Below, in pieces: positions 10,801-23,100 of a stretch of 64,000 nucleotides of DNA. The notes under the pieces are model-generated. The model was not told the DNA's origin. It saw only the letters and a list, made by a program, of their open reading frames with translations, and ran no database searches. Origin of the DNA: Valencia hispanica (Eukaryota > Chordata > Actinopteri > Cyprinodontiformes > Valenciidae); NCBI GenBank assembly GCA_963556495.2, contig OY747710.1, positions 20,336,500-20,400,499 of the forward strand. The letters are read 5' to 3'. A program made the translations under genes and the position numbers. How positions within the stretch are numbered: position 1 is the first letter of the stretch; every line of letters begins with the position of its first letter.

Positions 10801-13800
10801 TACAGCTTCTCTTCACATCCAACCAACTTAGACATGAACATTTTTTACTTAGTTTCCTTCTGTACAGTTGCAAACAAAGGCGGCAGTTTGTCAGATTTCT
10901 TCTTATCATATAGGAAACTATTCTAACCCCAATATGAAGATAAGTTTCCTATACCTTACTACAAATAGTTTCTGTTTCCACATGTGTAGCACTAAAATTA
11001 GTATGGCACAGCAGGAAATGTAGTATTGTGCATTCGTTATCTCATTTAAAGAACACAAGTTTAAATGTTTCATATTCATTAACTGTAAAAATGATTTCTT
11101 AAACCACAACATTTGATTATTGTTTAGTTGGAGTTTTTCTGCTAATATGTCTGTGGTAAACAACACTTTTTTGGGGCAGAACTACTGTCCTCCACCCATC
11201 AAACTGGCTTGTAGCACAGATAAACCATGTTATACTGTATTAATGACCACAAGTATATCAATCTTAAAACACCCAGAGTTTAGAGGCCTCAGCCCTTGAC
11301 ACGTTCGTCCCGAGTTCGAGTCCCATCCTTGTGGACCTTTGCCGCATGTCATACCCCACTTCTCTCCCCCTATCTACGCTAAATAAAGGCCACTATGACC
11401 ACATATTTACTTTGTGTTAACACTTAAATAATTAAACTTCAGGGAAAATTAAAAGAAATAAAAGTAAAAACAGTAGAATCTGGGAATAATTACAAGTAAA
11501 ATTTAAATTTATTGAACGAAACTATTATTATTTGACGAATGAAACACCCGAAAAGAAACACCCAAACAACTACTGACACTAAATCTACTCTACAACTACT
11601 ATTACCTGCTCTATTAGGAAAAGTTTACGGGAACTGAACATTCAAAATACTAATTAAAATCTAAGAGTTTTATTTTCCCCTCATTTTCCCTCAGATAAAT
11701 TAGAAAAGTCTCAGAGCCACCTATGATCTGTCAGCTTTTGACACCAGAACCACAAGAGATGAAGTTGAAAAGAGTGCCTTACTTTGGGTCAGATTCATTT
11801 TTTCATTCTTATCGAACCAACTGGACTTCATCCACACGTTATTTGAACCTGTCCCTTCTTTTGATTGGAGTGACAGTCAGCTTTTCTGCTCCAGAGGCAC
11901 CACAGAGGCTGGCAGCTGTCGGTTCTGGTTCTTTCTGGCACCGGCCTTCTGAAGGTCAAGAGATTCCTCACATTCGATTCATAAATGGCTGACAGGCTTA
12001 AAGAAAGTTACCATGTGATACTCCACACATTAAAGGCATGGTGGAAAACAAAAGCAAAAATCTTTCAGGAACTTTTAATCCAATTTAATAAAAGTAGCCC
12101 ATCCCTAACCATTCTAACCTTGTTGATTAGTCCTGGCTCAGACTTGGTTTGGCCAGAATGGTTTCACTGGTTCTTAATCTCTAAGTCCGAATTGAAATTT
12201 AGGTAACTGGCAGCAATATGCTTCTGGGGAGAGGAGTAATTAGAAGGGCCACATCAGCCAAAAAGAGGGAAACTGCATAATGTGATGAGTATATCAGGTT
12301 AGATTACCTTGGAAAGTAGATTTTATAGTTTTCTAAACAACATTCATTTGACTACAGAGAGACCAAAGTGTCAACTATCAATGTAATAATTTTCACCTTG
12401 AAAATTTCAAACATATGATAGTTATTTTGAATTAAAAAAGATTGTTTCAAACACAAGGTTTTACTCATTAATCAGTATTTAAGTTAATGAGAAATCATGG
12501 ATTATTTCAAAGCTCTCTGAACTTCCAAATTACCAAAGTAAGATAATTAATATGAGAGAAACGTCTGCATATATGAACAGAGGTTCAGACAAGAATTGAG
12601 CATAAAAGCTGTCAAAATAAAGACTTTTTTTTAAAGAGGGATTTTGGAGATTCTGGGATACTTACCCAGAATAAGACGTTTTTTTTTTTACTTGATCTAA
12701 GGAATCTGGGAAGGAAAATAAAAGCTGATATGTTTGTTGGCTCTACTATTTTCTTGAATTATTTAGATACAAATTTATATCTGGAGCAAATGTTGATTTA
12801 GTTTAGTTGTTGCTTATGTGTAGGCATAACACTGGTTCATTTAATGGAAATGTACAGTAGTATTAAAACAGTGTGAGGCTTTGGCCCATTGTATAATATA
12901 ATTAAGAAACAATAAGTGTGTGATTATGTTTTTTTAACCTTTTTGCATACTTTAAATTCATGCTTGTGCTTCACACCAACTGTTTTCTTACCCTGTGGTA
13001 ACTATTGAGGAAAGTTACACACAAGATCTTTGTCTGGGCTGAACCACAAACCTTTCGTATTTCCTCTTAACATGTGCTGATAAGGTTATTTTCTTCTCCT
13101 CCTTCCACCCTTAACAGCTGGATCGACCTCCAATTTCAAGACAACTGATAAACCAATTACCACAATCAGAGGTACAGTGAGCTATGAGTAATCTGAAATT
13201 AAAATTGTTCAGCTTCTCTTTTACTTTCTGTGGATGTAAACTCTTAAAAAAATAAGTGTTTTTTATATGCTATTACAGAAACACAGTGGTTCCTGGTGAT
13301 AATCGCACTTCTGTGTGCTGGAATTGCACTGGTTGTAGTGACAAAAATCAAGCCACTTCTGCACTGGATCCGATCCAAACATGGTAAGATGAGAATCATT
13401 ATCAAAGAAATAACCTAAGAGCGGGATGCAGGCTTGAAAAGGGACCTTTACACATTCTGAACACACAAAATTGATTCAGTTTGGGTTTTTATTCAGTGCA
13501 CAGACAAATTTCCTTGAAAACATATGGAATATCTCAGCTCAGTCCCTCTAGATTGTCCACAGTCCTTGGTAATCTTTTATGCTCACTTCTCTTTAACTCA
13601 CTTCTACATGATTTGCTTCAAGATGTTTGATTTTTGTTTGGTGAACCTTTTTTTGTGTTGATTAATCCATGTTTTATGAATTATTACCCTATGAAACACA
13701 ATGACGACCGATTTTAATTTTTCTGGTAGTTTCCTGGTATTTAAAAAAAGGGTTGAATAAATGGACAAAAGGATTGTGTACAAATCATGTTTGGACAAAG

Positions 13801-16288
13801 CAAAAACTCATACATTTCTAATGAAATCTTCCTAGAAAACTTGGTAAACTTAAATTAAAAAATAAACCAAAAAAGTTTTGATTGGAATTATTTCAAAAGT
13901 TTTTTTTTTTTTTTTTTTGAAGTACTAATAATTATTAAAAACAATTTTCAGATATTGGATTCTCTTCCCACTGAGTTAGTACACCTAAATGAAAATTCAT
14001 GAGTTTCAATAAAATATGATTTTTTAAAAAGTCTTCTTACACATTGGTACCAACATTAGAGTGCCAACAAATGTGTCCTTGTCTGTATCTTGGTGTCCTT
14101 AGGCATGTCTACAACTTTCAGTTACAGTAGTTTGTCTAATAATTAAGAAACAATCCTCCAGAATTAAAAGATAGTTTTATGGAAAAAACTCGGATTTTTT
14201 TGCAAGTCTAAATACCTTTGTTACAAGAATATTCCATCCTATACCCCGAGAGACTGTTTTTGCGTTGCCATTGAGAAGTATTCTGTGTACATTTACTTGG
14301 AAAAAGGACATTTACTTTATTTTACTAAAAGATCAAAGGATAAGCATCTATACAGTACTGCTAAGAAATCTTGAGTCATCCCTCCTTCATTTCATTCCTA
14401 AGGAGACTTATTGTAATCTTTCATATCAGCTGTTCTTCAGGTTTTCAGATTTTAAAAATTATAGCTTCATAGTGCAGTAAGATAGTACACCAAACTTCAT
14501 CACCATAACAGTCGCCAATCAGCAACGTTCTGGATGCTGCAATCTGCTCTTCAGGTCAACCTTCATATATTGCTCCAGGAAGTATGAGTTATGTTAAAAA
14601 AGCTACTGAAATTTACTGGCAATATGTCACCTTAAATGTGTATAGCTTTATAATTTTTTTCTAATACATCATGCAACACTGAAAGACTGTCTTGTCTGTG
14701 CCGATGAGGCCTCACTCTACTCTGCATGTTAACAGCTTAAAATTGAAAGTGTAACTGATGGGATAACTAATTCTGATTAATTCAGCAAATACTTATTCCA
14801 TCACTTTGGCATTCAAAGAGCCCAAAAATGTATTTCCTAGAGAGTTGAAGCAAGTCTTCAATGTAGAAAATCAATAAAATTAAATGAAACAGTGATGTCT
14901 CAGTCAAAGTTGAGTGCCGCATCCTGAAAGCTGTGAATTTCAAATTCTTGATCCCCAAAAGGGGTCATGTTAACCAAATATTATCTGTATTTGACCCGTT
15001 TTTTAGAACAGTGACAGAAAAATCTGAAGGCTGTCCATCATTTTTAAAGATTAGTATTCGGAACTCTGACAACTTGGTGCAAATGCACAGATATTTTCAA
15101 CTTTACGTGTCAACTCTACGAGTCCAGGTAACTAAATCAATTAAAGAAAATACTCCAAAGAGAGCACCTGAGCATCATCTCAGACCCAGACAATGCATCT
15201 CGCTAACCTTGAGCTGACTGCACGTTAAAAAGTTACTGAGGGTTTGGAGCATGACTTACTTTGGCTGAAGTGGCGCTTAATTCCAGTCTCCGGTGTGGCA
15301 GCGGAGCGTGGCTTCAGCCATCAGAACAACATCTAAACCCCCATAAGAAGTTTTTTGTCCAAGCAAAAATCCAAAACCTCATGACAAAAACCTCTGACGC
15401 AATCCCACTATTTTATTATGCACAAATGGATGTGGATTTCAGTTCCATGCGGAGCAGGAGAAACCTGTGAGACTGTGCATTCAGGCCACAGCAGGTATTC
15501 GTATTTTAAGTGCAATTGTTTCATTTTATTTTTTATATATAATTTTCTGTTCTCTGTAAAAAATAAATACTATTGAATATGCATTAAAATACTATCATAC
15601 AGTATTAAAAAATGATGGGTAAAAACAGATCATGACCTGATTGTTTTTTGACCCTGTTGGTCAAAATAACTGACAAAAAACAAGTCTAGCAAGACCTCTG
15701 GTCCCAATACACTTCTACTATTCTTTTTTTGACATGCAAGCATACGTTGCAATACAGGAAACAATATAGCAGCAGCTGGAAGCCATATATGACTCAACAA
15801 ATACAGCTGCAGCCTTTAAAAAAAAAAAAAAACTTGGTAATCATTTGGGTCTTAATATATTTTATTGCAATTCCAGGTAATCTGTTGCAAGCAAAATTTC
15901 CCGAAAAAGATGTTCTGCTTCTTCAGAAACATTGTTTTTTTTTATTTGATGATTAGTGTTTAAGCTCCCTGTGCTTCACCTGGGTCACATGACCCAGACA
16001 CACCAGGATTCACTGGAGCCTGTCTACTTGTCCCACTGAGGATGCTGCTCACAAAATCATGTAGACCAACATTTTAATTGTTTGGATACAAAACTGTAAA
16101 TAAATCAGGGTCTTACAGTATACAGTAAGTCTAATAAAAACTATTTTGTGTTTTGCTTCCCAGGTTATTTTTTGGCTCAGAAAATTGTTACGGGCCCTCC
16201 ATGCACAGTGGATGATGACGTGTCCAAGCCGGTCCAGGAGATGTGTGGAAAATGTGACCATTGCATCGATTTATGTATAAAAGAATAG
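7871..16288 (+). CDS. CD27-like TNF receptor superfamily member (six coding exons, 232 aa)
   Basis: Coding exons are 7871-8012, 8106-8231, 10648-10794, 13118-13171, 13279-13383 and 16164-16288. All join in phase 1 with GT-AG borders. The product is a type I membrane receptor: signal peptide about residues 1-23, an N-linked sequon at N27, cysteine-rich repeats to about residue 120, a Thr/Pro-rich stalk, a transmembrane segment about 161-178, and a ~50-residue tail. The third cysteine-rich repeat reads NTVCKCRAGYRCIDASCTYC, the C-x-C-x2-G-[YFW]-x-C pattern shared by CD27 and CD137. The tail has PVQE (214-217), a TRAF2/3-type motif, and no death domain. Mammalian CD27 has 260 aa and maps near GAPDH and IFFO1, as here. 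The start was chosen for its signal peptide. Expected partners are a TNF ligand (CD70-like) and TRAFs at the lymphocyte surface. Orthology to CD27 rather than a related member is inferred. Confidence 0.8.
11285..11400 (+). repeat. Short SINE fragment in intron 2 of the plus-strand receptor
   Basis: The segment has a Pol III B-box-like GAGTTCGAGTCCC followed by GCATGTCATACCCCACTTC and a pyrimidine-rich stretch ending in AATAAAGGCC. That is the 3' part of a tRNA-derived SINE widespread in fish. The A-box region is too worn to call. Confidence 0.55.
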
Positions 16289-16849
16289 ATCCTGCACTTG
16301 GATGTGTGAAAAAATAAGCAAAAAGCTTATATTCCCTGACACAAGAAACTAAACAACACCTCCCTTATTTCTCTGGATGTTTATGACGAATGGAGACAAA
16401 CATCACTCTAATTGTTATTATGAAGAGGACCACAGCGCACGTATGGTTCGGGGACTTATGCCGTTCATTGAGAGGAAAAACTACATGATACCTGTGTCTT
16501 GATTACAAGAACTGCATTTGGAAGATGTATTCCACCTAAACACACAGAGTGGGACACTATAATAGTTCTGGGTTGTTTGGTATTTTGCTAAAATGGTATG
16601 TACTATGGTACACTATAAGATAGGCACACATGGGAGGATATGCAAGTACCAGTGATGAGATTCTCACTCAGAAATGATTGAGATAGGAGTCTCCAAACCT
16701 GTTCCTGAGTACATATATTTTGAAATAAATATATATACTGTATATATGTATATAAATAGACCTTGAGCTGCTGTTTGATGTTAGAGCACAAAAATTAAAT
16801 ATAAAAAATTTCTGTAATCTTATGTATTTTTTGAATTTTCTTTATGCAA

Positions 16850-16855
16850 AATAAA
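16850..16855 (+). terminator. Poly(A) signal of the plus-strand receptor
   Basis: AATAAA lies about 560 bases after the stop codon at 16288. Another AATAAA at 16724-16729 could be used instead. Both fall before the stop codon of the convergent receptor gene at 17143, so the two 3' ends lie within a few hundred bases of each other. Confidence 0.5.
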
Positions 16856-17142
16856 ACAAATATTCCGCTCAAAATGTTTCAAGTCAACTCAAGAGTATGT
16901 ATATTTACATGTGTTTTTAAATTATAAATTACAAAAATATCACTGTTCCAGGTTTCATCAAAGTTAGGCATCATGTTGGTTTCCTTAAAAAGCAGGGAAA
17001 AAACAGATCATTTTACAGTTTGCCAGAAACAGATGCATCTTTTCTTCTCTTGCCTGCAGTTGTGTTTTCAAGGTTTTATAATTCCTCTCTTTAAAAGAGT
17101 TCAGCATGTCCTCCCGAACAAATCCTGGATCAGGGTGACACA

Positions 17143-20100
17143 TCACAGATCCTCCTCCTTCGACACATGGTAGTCCTTCCCTTGTTCCTGGGAGGGGAAG
17201 AAAACGTCCTCTGCCTCGCTGCCCCTCTCTTCTTTAGAGAGGTGATTACTTGGAGAAGGCGTGGGATGAAACACAGGACAGTCTCTCTCATCTTCTTCAT
17301 TGCTCGCCCTCTCAGCTCTCTTCCCACTCAGAACCATCGGCCCAACCTGACCACTGAACTGGTTGAGCAAGCTAAAGATGACTGTGCCTGGATTGTGGAC
17401 CTGGACTGGACCTGCAGAGAAGAAAAGAAAACAAACTATAAGGGATATTCAAAGAGGTCTGTGTTTTAATGTTTTTATGTAATGTTTTAATCTAATGTGT
17501 TTGAGTGCAGTTGCATCTCAAACACAACACAAGCCAAGTATTTCATCTGAAAAGGTTTATTTTACTCAGCAGTACCCATATTGGCAGTTGAAAGCGGAGA
17601 CGTCTGCTGCTTTGCACCGAATGAGTCTCTGGAGAACTGTTGAGTCGACTCCTTTACCTTGCGAGTGCCATTTTGCCCTTCCTATAAAAGAACCAGCTCA
17701 TCAAATGTTATAAAACAGCAAGAAATATCACACAATAAGCTATTCAGTTTTGATTTATGTCCAACTCCTTCATAGTTCTGGGGTTTTATGTATATGTACA
17801 TTTATGTACATGATGAGATAATTTGGCACTAAATTTATTGAAAACTAAGTGTAAAAACACAAGATTCTACATCATCCTAAAACCAAGATTACGCCACATT
17901 ACGAAGTAGATCACAGCATCCTACATGGGATTTCAGAGGAAAAGAAGTAGCCTGAAGCTGCTAATCACAACACTGAGTGTGACTGCCTCAATAAAACCAG
18001 GAGTATTTCCTGGTCTAAAGCATAGATGTTTTCACACAATGCCAAGAAGGAAAGTCTTCAGCAATGGCCCTGGAGAAGCAACTTTTGCTCTCCAGCAATC
18101 TTGAAGGACGTGTACATCTATTTAAAAATTTGAAATGCATCATTCTACAATTAGAAAGTATAATTTAAAGTGGAAAACACACAAAAGAAGCATTCAGATT
18201 ACCTGAAGACAGCTCTAATATGCTAATGGGCGGCTGTAGCTCAGTGGTAGAGTTATCAGCCTGCAACCCAGAAATTGTGGGTTTAATTCCAGCTTCCACC
18301 TGCTACATGTCGTGTCCTTGGGCAAGACACTTCACCTCCCTTGCCTACTGGTGTTGGCCAGAAGGGCCGATGGCCAGGGCAGCTATGGCTATAATCATAG
18401 CTTGCTTCCACCAGTGTGAGAGTGAATGAATAATGGAGTTGTAAAGCGCTTTGAGAGTCTTGAAAAGCGCTATATAAATGCAAGCCATTATTATAATGCA
18501 AGATGTTGACTACTTTTTTGGTAAAATTAGGATGCTCCAGAAAATTCACAAAAAAGATAAATAAAATTAACTTAAACTCAGACTCTTCCTGCCTCATTTA
18601 GCACATAACATTTTTGAGTTCATGTCAACACAACAAAAAACATTACAAGTGGTTTGGAAGGGTTGTTTGCAGAAAGGCTTGTATTTTCGATATGAATAAC
18701 AACCTAGCTATGCAAGGTTGAACTACGAGACTTCTGGAGCAATAACCTAACAAATAAGACAAAAGTGAAGTGTTTGCCCTAAATGCAAAATGGCATGGTG
18801 GCTGAAAACCAATACAATAAAGTTCTCCAACTGCAGTCACCAGACCTGGGCAATTTGCAGTCAACAGAAGAGTTCACCACAAATGCATTCGAGAGTCAAA
18901 GGTAAGGCCATCTGCTTGACACAAAACCAAGTCATGCAAGCCATAAAGCAGTGTTCAGGTTACTGCTGCCAAGGGTGATTCTACAAGGTACTGTAGAATA
19001 GGGAGTACTTTGTTATTTACACACAGTTTCTCCATGTACGCTAAATCTTTGTTTAAAAAAATCATGGCCGTGTGGGATCTTCTCTTGTGTCTTGCACAGC
19101 TCAGGGTATAATTTTAGAACCTTATCAGGACCAGATCATTTATGATTCATATGATTTGTGATACACTAATACAGAAGAACTGAAGGAATGGGTTTTTACC
19201 ATGACTCTACATAAAGATAGCAGAACCCTTAGCTTACATACCTCATTACACAGCTTTGCAATAACTGAAAAACAGAAATGATGAGTAACATAAAATTAGT
19301 TTCAGACCTTCAGTGATGACTCAACATGTTCATCATTCATGTAGCTAAAAGATAACGACAAATCCTCAATCACACTAATCTCCACACTGTTCAGTTTAAG
19401 TGCCGCAGAAACTGTTCTGAATGTAAATGAACACCTTACTTTGTCGGAAACACGTTTCATCTCGGGGCTGATAGATGCAGAACAGGATAATAGGGACCAT
19501 GCATCCTATGAAGACCACCAGGCCCAAGATGACTGCCAGCTCAACAGTTGTGTGTCCTGCTAGAGAAAATTAAAAATGGTCAAAACTAAAACCAACACAA
19601 AAATCTAGACATTTTATAAAACATAAACAATTTCAGAAAGAACAGGTAGAGGAGTAAATAAGTACAATACAGTAAATAAGTGAAATACAGAAAAAGTATG
19701 GTGCTTGAATGTTTTGTACCACATGTGTGTTTAGGTAAATAATATCAATAATAATGTTTTCCTTTAAGAAAATTAATTATGTTTTTTTGTGTTATTTTTA
19801 TGTCTTGACCTCATTTAGACTATTTGGTCTTTCATGTTTGATAAGAGACATTTTTCTTCAGAATTAAAATGACAAAACAAGAAATAAAACTTTGAATAAT
19901 AATTCATAAGGATACAAAGGGCATACAAATATTGGACAGACATTTAGCTCTTTCCAATAATCGGAAGTTGTTGGGTTGGCTAAGTTTTGTGTCAGTCTGC
20001 TCTGTGTTCATCTCATAAATCAACTAACAATAAGCTTACCTGATAACAGACTGATCTGTATAATGAAAGCTAAAAGGAAGCTCTGAAAAACCACTGTTGG

Positions 20101-23100
20101 GTAACAAACAGGGAGAAGAGTAGTGAAGTAGTGCTGACACAAGTTCAAAGTATTTGCTAACACTTTAGCGCCACCGATAGAGATAAAGTTGGTGAGTCAT
20201 ACACCTATTGGGCAAAAAGCTTTGTTTCCCTGAGATGGTTACAATGCAAATTGCTATATTTTTATCCAAGCGATTTAATGAATTACTACCAAAACTGTCA
20301 ATCATGATAATCATATAAACAACTAACTAAATAAATAAATATTTTGGTTTATCAGTGTTTATCAAAGCAAATTATGAAAGCACTACTGTCATCTTGGGTG
20401 TAAATTAAAGTTTTTCCACTTCATCATTAAATTTTCTTAAGATAATTAAGTTGCTGTGCCCATATATGAGTGTTTAAATCAGTAATTAATGAAATGAAAC
20501 AAACCAAAAGTAAGACTGCAGAAACAGACCAGGTAAAAATAAAACACTGCTTAAATGCTAGATTTTAGGTAGTATTCTCAGGTGTACTAAGCACCGCTTT
20601 ATCCGACACTTTGCATTACACTTGATGATGCAAGGCTTAAATGCAGCTGCTTGGCCATGCAAGCATTCCATGAAGCTCTCCATGAACTGTTCTGTGCTAA
20701 TCTCAAGGTTGCATGAAGTTTGAAGGTCGATAGCTACTGACTCCAAAGAGAGCTGCCGACCTCTGCTACGATGCTGCTGAGCATCCACTGACCCCACATT
20801 GTGATTTTACGTTGTTATTAACGTTGTTATTACTAATGGCTTCCATTCACAACATGACTTACAGAACAGGTTACATGCTGTCAGAGTACCATACCCAGGT
20901 GTTACTATGGTAACACCTAGGTATGGTACTCTGACCAACTGACCAACTGAATGATTTAGGAGGGGAACACCAATACAGTGTATAAAGGCAGTAATCCATT
21001 GGATTTACCTTCTTGAAAACACAGTTCTGGACCAAGTTTCACAGCATTGCATTGAGTATTCCTCATGATATTGCACACATCATATTACCACCGGAATCTT
21101 AAAGGTTTTAGTAAGGAAAATCTAAAAAGTGTGGCGTACTTTTGTATTAAGCCCCGTTTGATCTAATAAATCAGAGAAACAGCCAAAAGGTTAATAGCAG
21201 CTCTGGAGGTGTGAGAATATGTTGCCAGGACAACTATTAGTTGTGCATTCCACCTATCTGGCTTTTATGAATGGGTGGCAAGAGTGTCAAATTGCTTAAA
21301 GAAACCCAGAGGAAGTCCCCTCTGTAGTTTGCCATGTGCTATGTAGGGTACACATCATATCTTTGAAAAGTACCGACATGAAAAACATTGATGGCAGCAT
21401 CATGCTGTAGCAAAGAACCTTTAGAACCTTTCAGCAGAACAACAACAGCAAACATACAGCCATATTGGAATGATCTAAATCAAAGCATATTCACATGATT
21501 AATTGGCCTAGACCTAAATCCACCTGAGAATCTGACGCAATACTTAAATAATTATTTATCCATGCAATAAAACTGAGCTTAAGCTATTTTGCAAAGCAGA
21601 ATAAACTAAAATTTCAGCTTCTTGATCTGCAAATCTGGTAGCAACATACTTTAAAACAGTGGCCCCCAACCCTGGTCCTCAGGGCCCAGTGTCCTGCATA
21701 TTTTAGATGTGTCTCTGCCCTAGCACACCTGCTTCAAATAATTGCATTACCTCCTCAGCATGCCTGAGGAGGTAATGCAGGACAGTGGGCCCTGAGGACC
21801 AGCACTGGGGACCTCTGCTCTAAAACACTTGGATCTGTGATTGAATGTCTAAGGCTGGGGTATCCAAAGTGAGTCCTCAAGAATTCTGCATCCTGAGTTC
21901 TTTCCCTGGTTTATTTGCAGAACCTCTGCAGAACTTTATGACAGCCTGAGGAGGTAGTTGGACCATTTGAATCGGCTGCGTTGGAGTAGAGACACATCTA
22001 AAACTGGCAGGACACTAGCCCTTGAGGCCGGGAGCTGGACAGTCATAGAGTAAGGGTTATTATAATTTTAGAAGGCCATGTATTTTTCTGTCCAAACTAC
22101 TAAACTTACCAAACATAAAATGTACAGCTCTCAGTTTTTCCTCAAGCAGACTCACCTGGTTTGGGATTAGGGGGGGGCAGGGCAGCAGAAAGACCACAGC
22201 TGTGAGGAATGAAAAGGATGTGACTATAAACAAAATCAGACTTCATCGAGGTTCAATCATTGTACATTTAGTTAAATCTCCAAACTCAGTTCAGATTTTC
22301 TTTGTATTACTCAGTATTTTAACTGTATTCCAGGAAAAACCATGACTCACTTGGGGGTGCTACAGGGTTTAGTTTGAGCTGAGGAAGGCTGTCTGTCTTT
22401 GCTCGCAGTCACTGCTGAGGCTGCAAAACAAAAACTCTGCACATTCACTTTTCTTTTTCACAGTTGAAATAAAATGTCACTTTTATTAATTATACGAGAA
22501 AAATGAATAATGCAAGGCTCAATTTTCACCGTTGTTTTGTCACATATAATCCTTAGATTCACTTATTTCCTCTTACTATAACTGTCTGCCAAAAAGAGAT
22601 AAAAAAGATAAAAAAGTCCCTCACAGACACATGCCCACAAACATTTCTCAGCCTTTGTTTTTTGTTTTCCTCTCTAATTACAATATTTCAGCCACTTGGG
22701 GGCAGTGGACACAACAATAAGGTTTTATTTTGCATAACAGGTAGATGCATCATCAGCACCTCACTCACTGCCCACACACTTTTTTTCTGAGATAAGTGAA
22801 CCAAACTAGCACTCACTATTCAACACAAAAATATGGTGCAAAGTTGAATTTAATCTGAAAAAAATCCCCCTTACAGTCAAATAAAGTAAGAACTATTTCA
22901 GCAGTTTCATCACGTTCTGATTTTGCTCTTACATTCCATTTTATAAGAAACAAAAATAGCATAACGACACAACACATGACTTAATCCTACTAGTTTAAAC
23001 CTGTGTTTAATGGTGGTTTAATGGTGTTTAAAGTAATTTAAACACCATTAAACCAGGAAGACTGAATTATTTTTGTTATTTCTATGTTTCTAGGTTTTTG

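Noticed and set aside
11723..12206. Open frames of 89 and 73 codons in a receptor intron
   Set aside because: No recognised domain, no flanking splice sites fitting the receptor frame, and the gene is complete without them.
14933..15470. Open frames in intron 5 of the plus-strand receptor
   Set aside because: No family resemblance, and exons 5 and 6 join in phase without an extra exon.
18228..18300. tRNA-like sequence
   Set aside because: A and B boxes are present, but the sequence continues into a SINE body and tail and no full cloverleaf forms, so it is a SINE head, not a tRNA gene.
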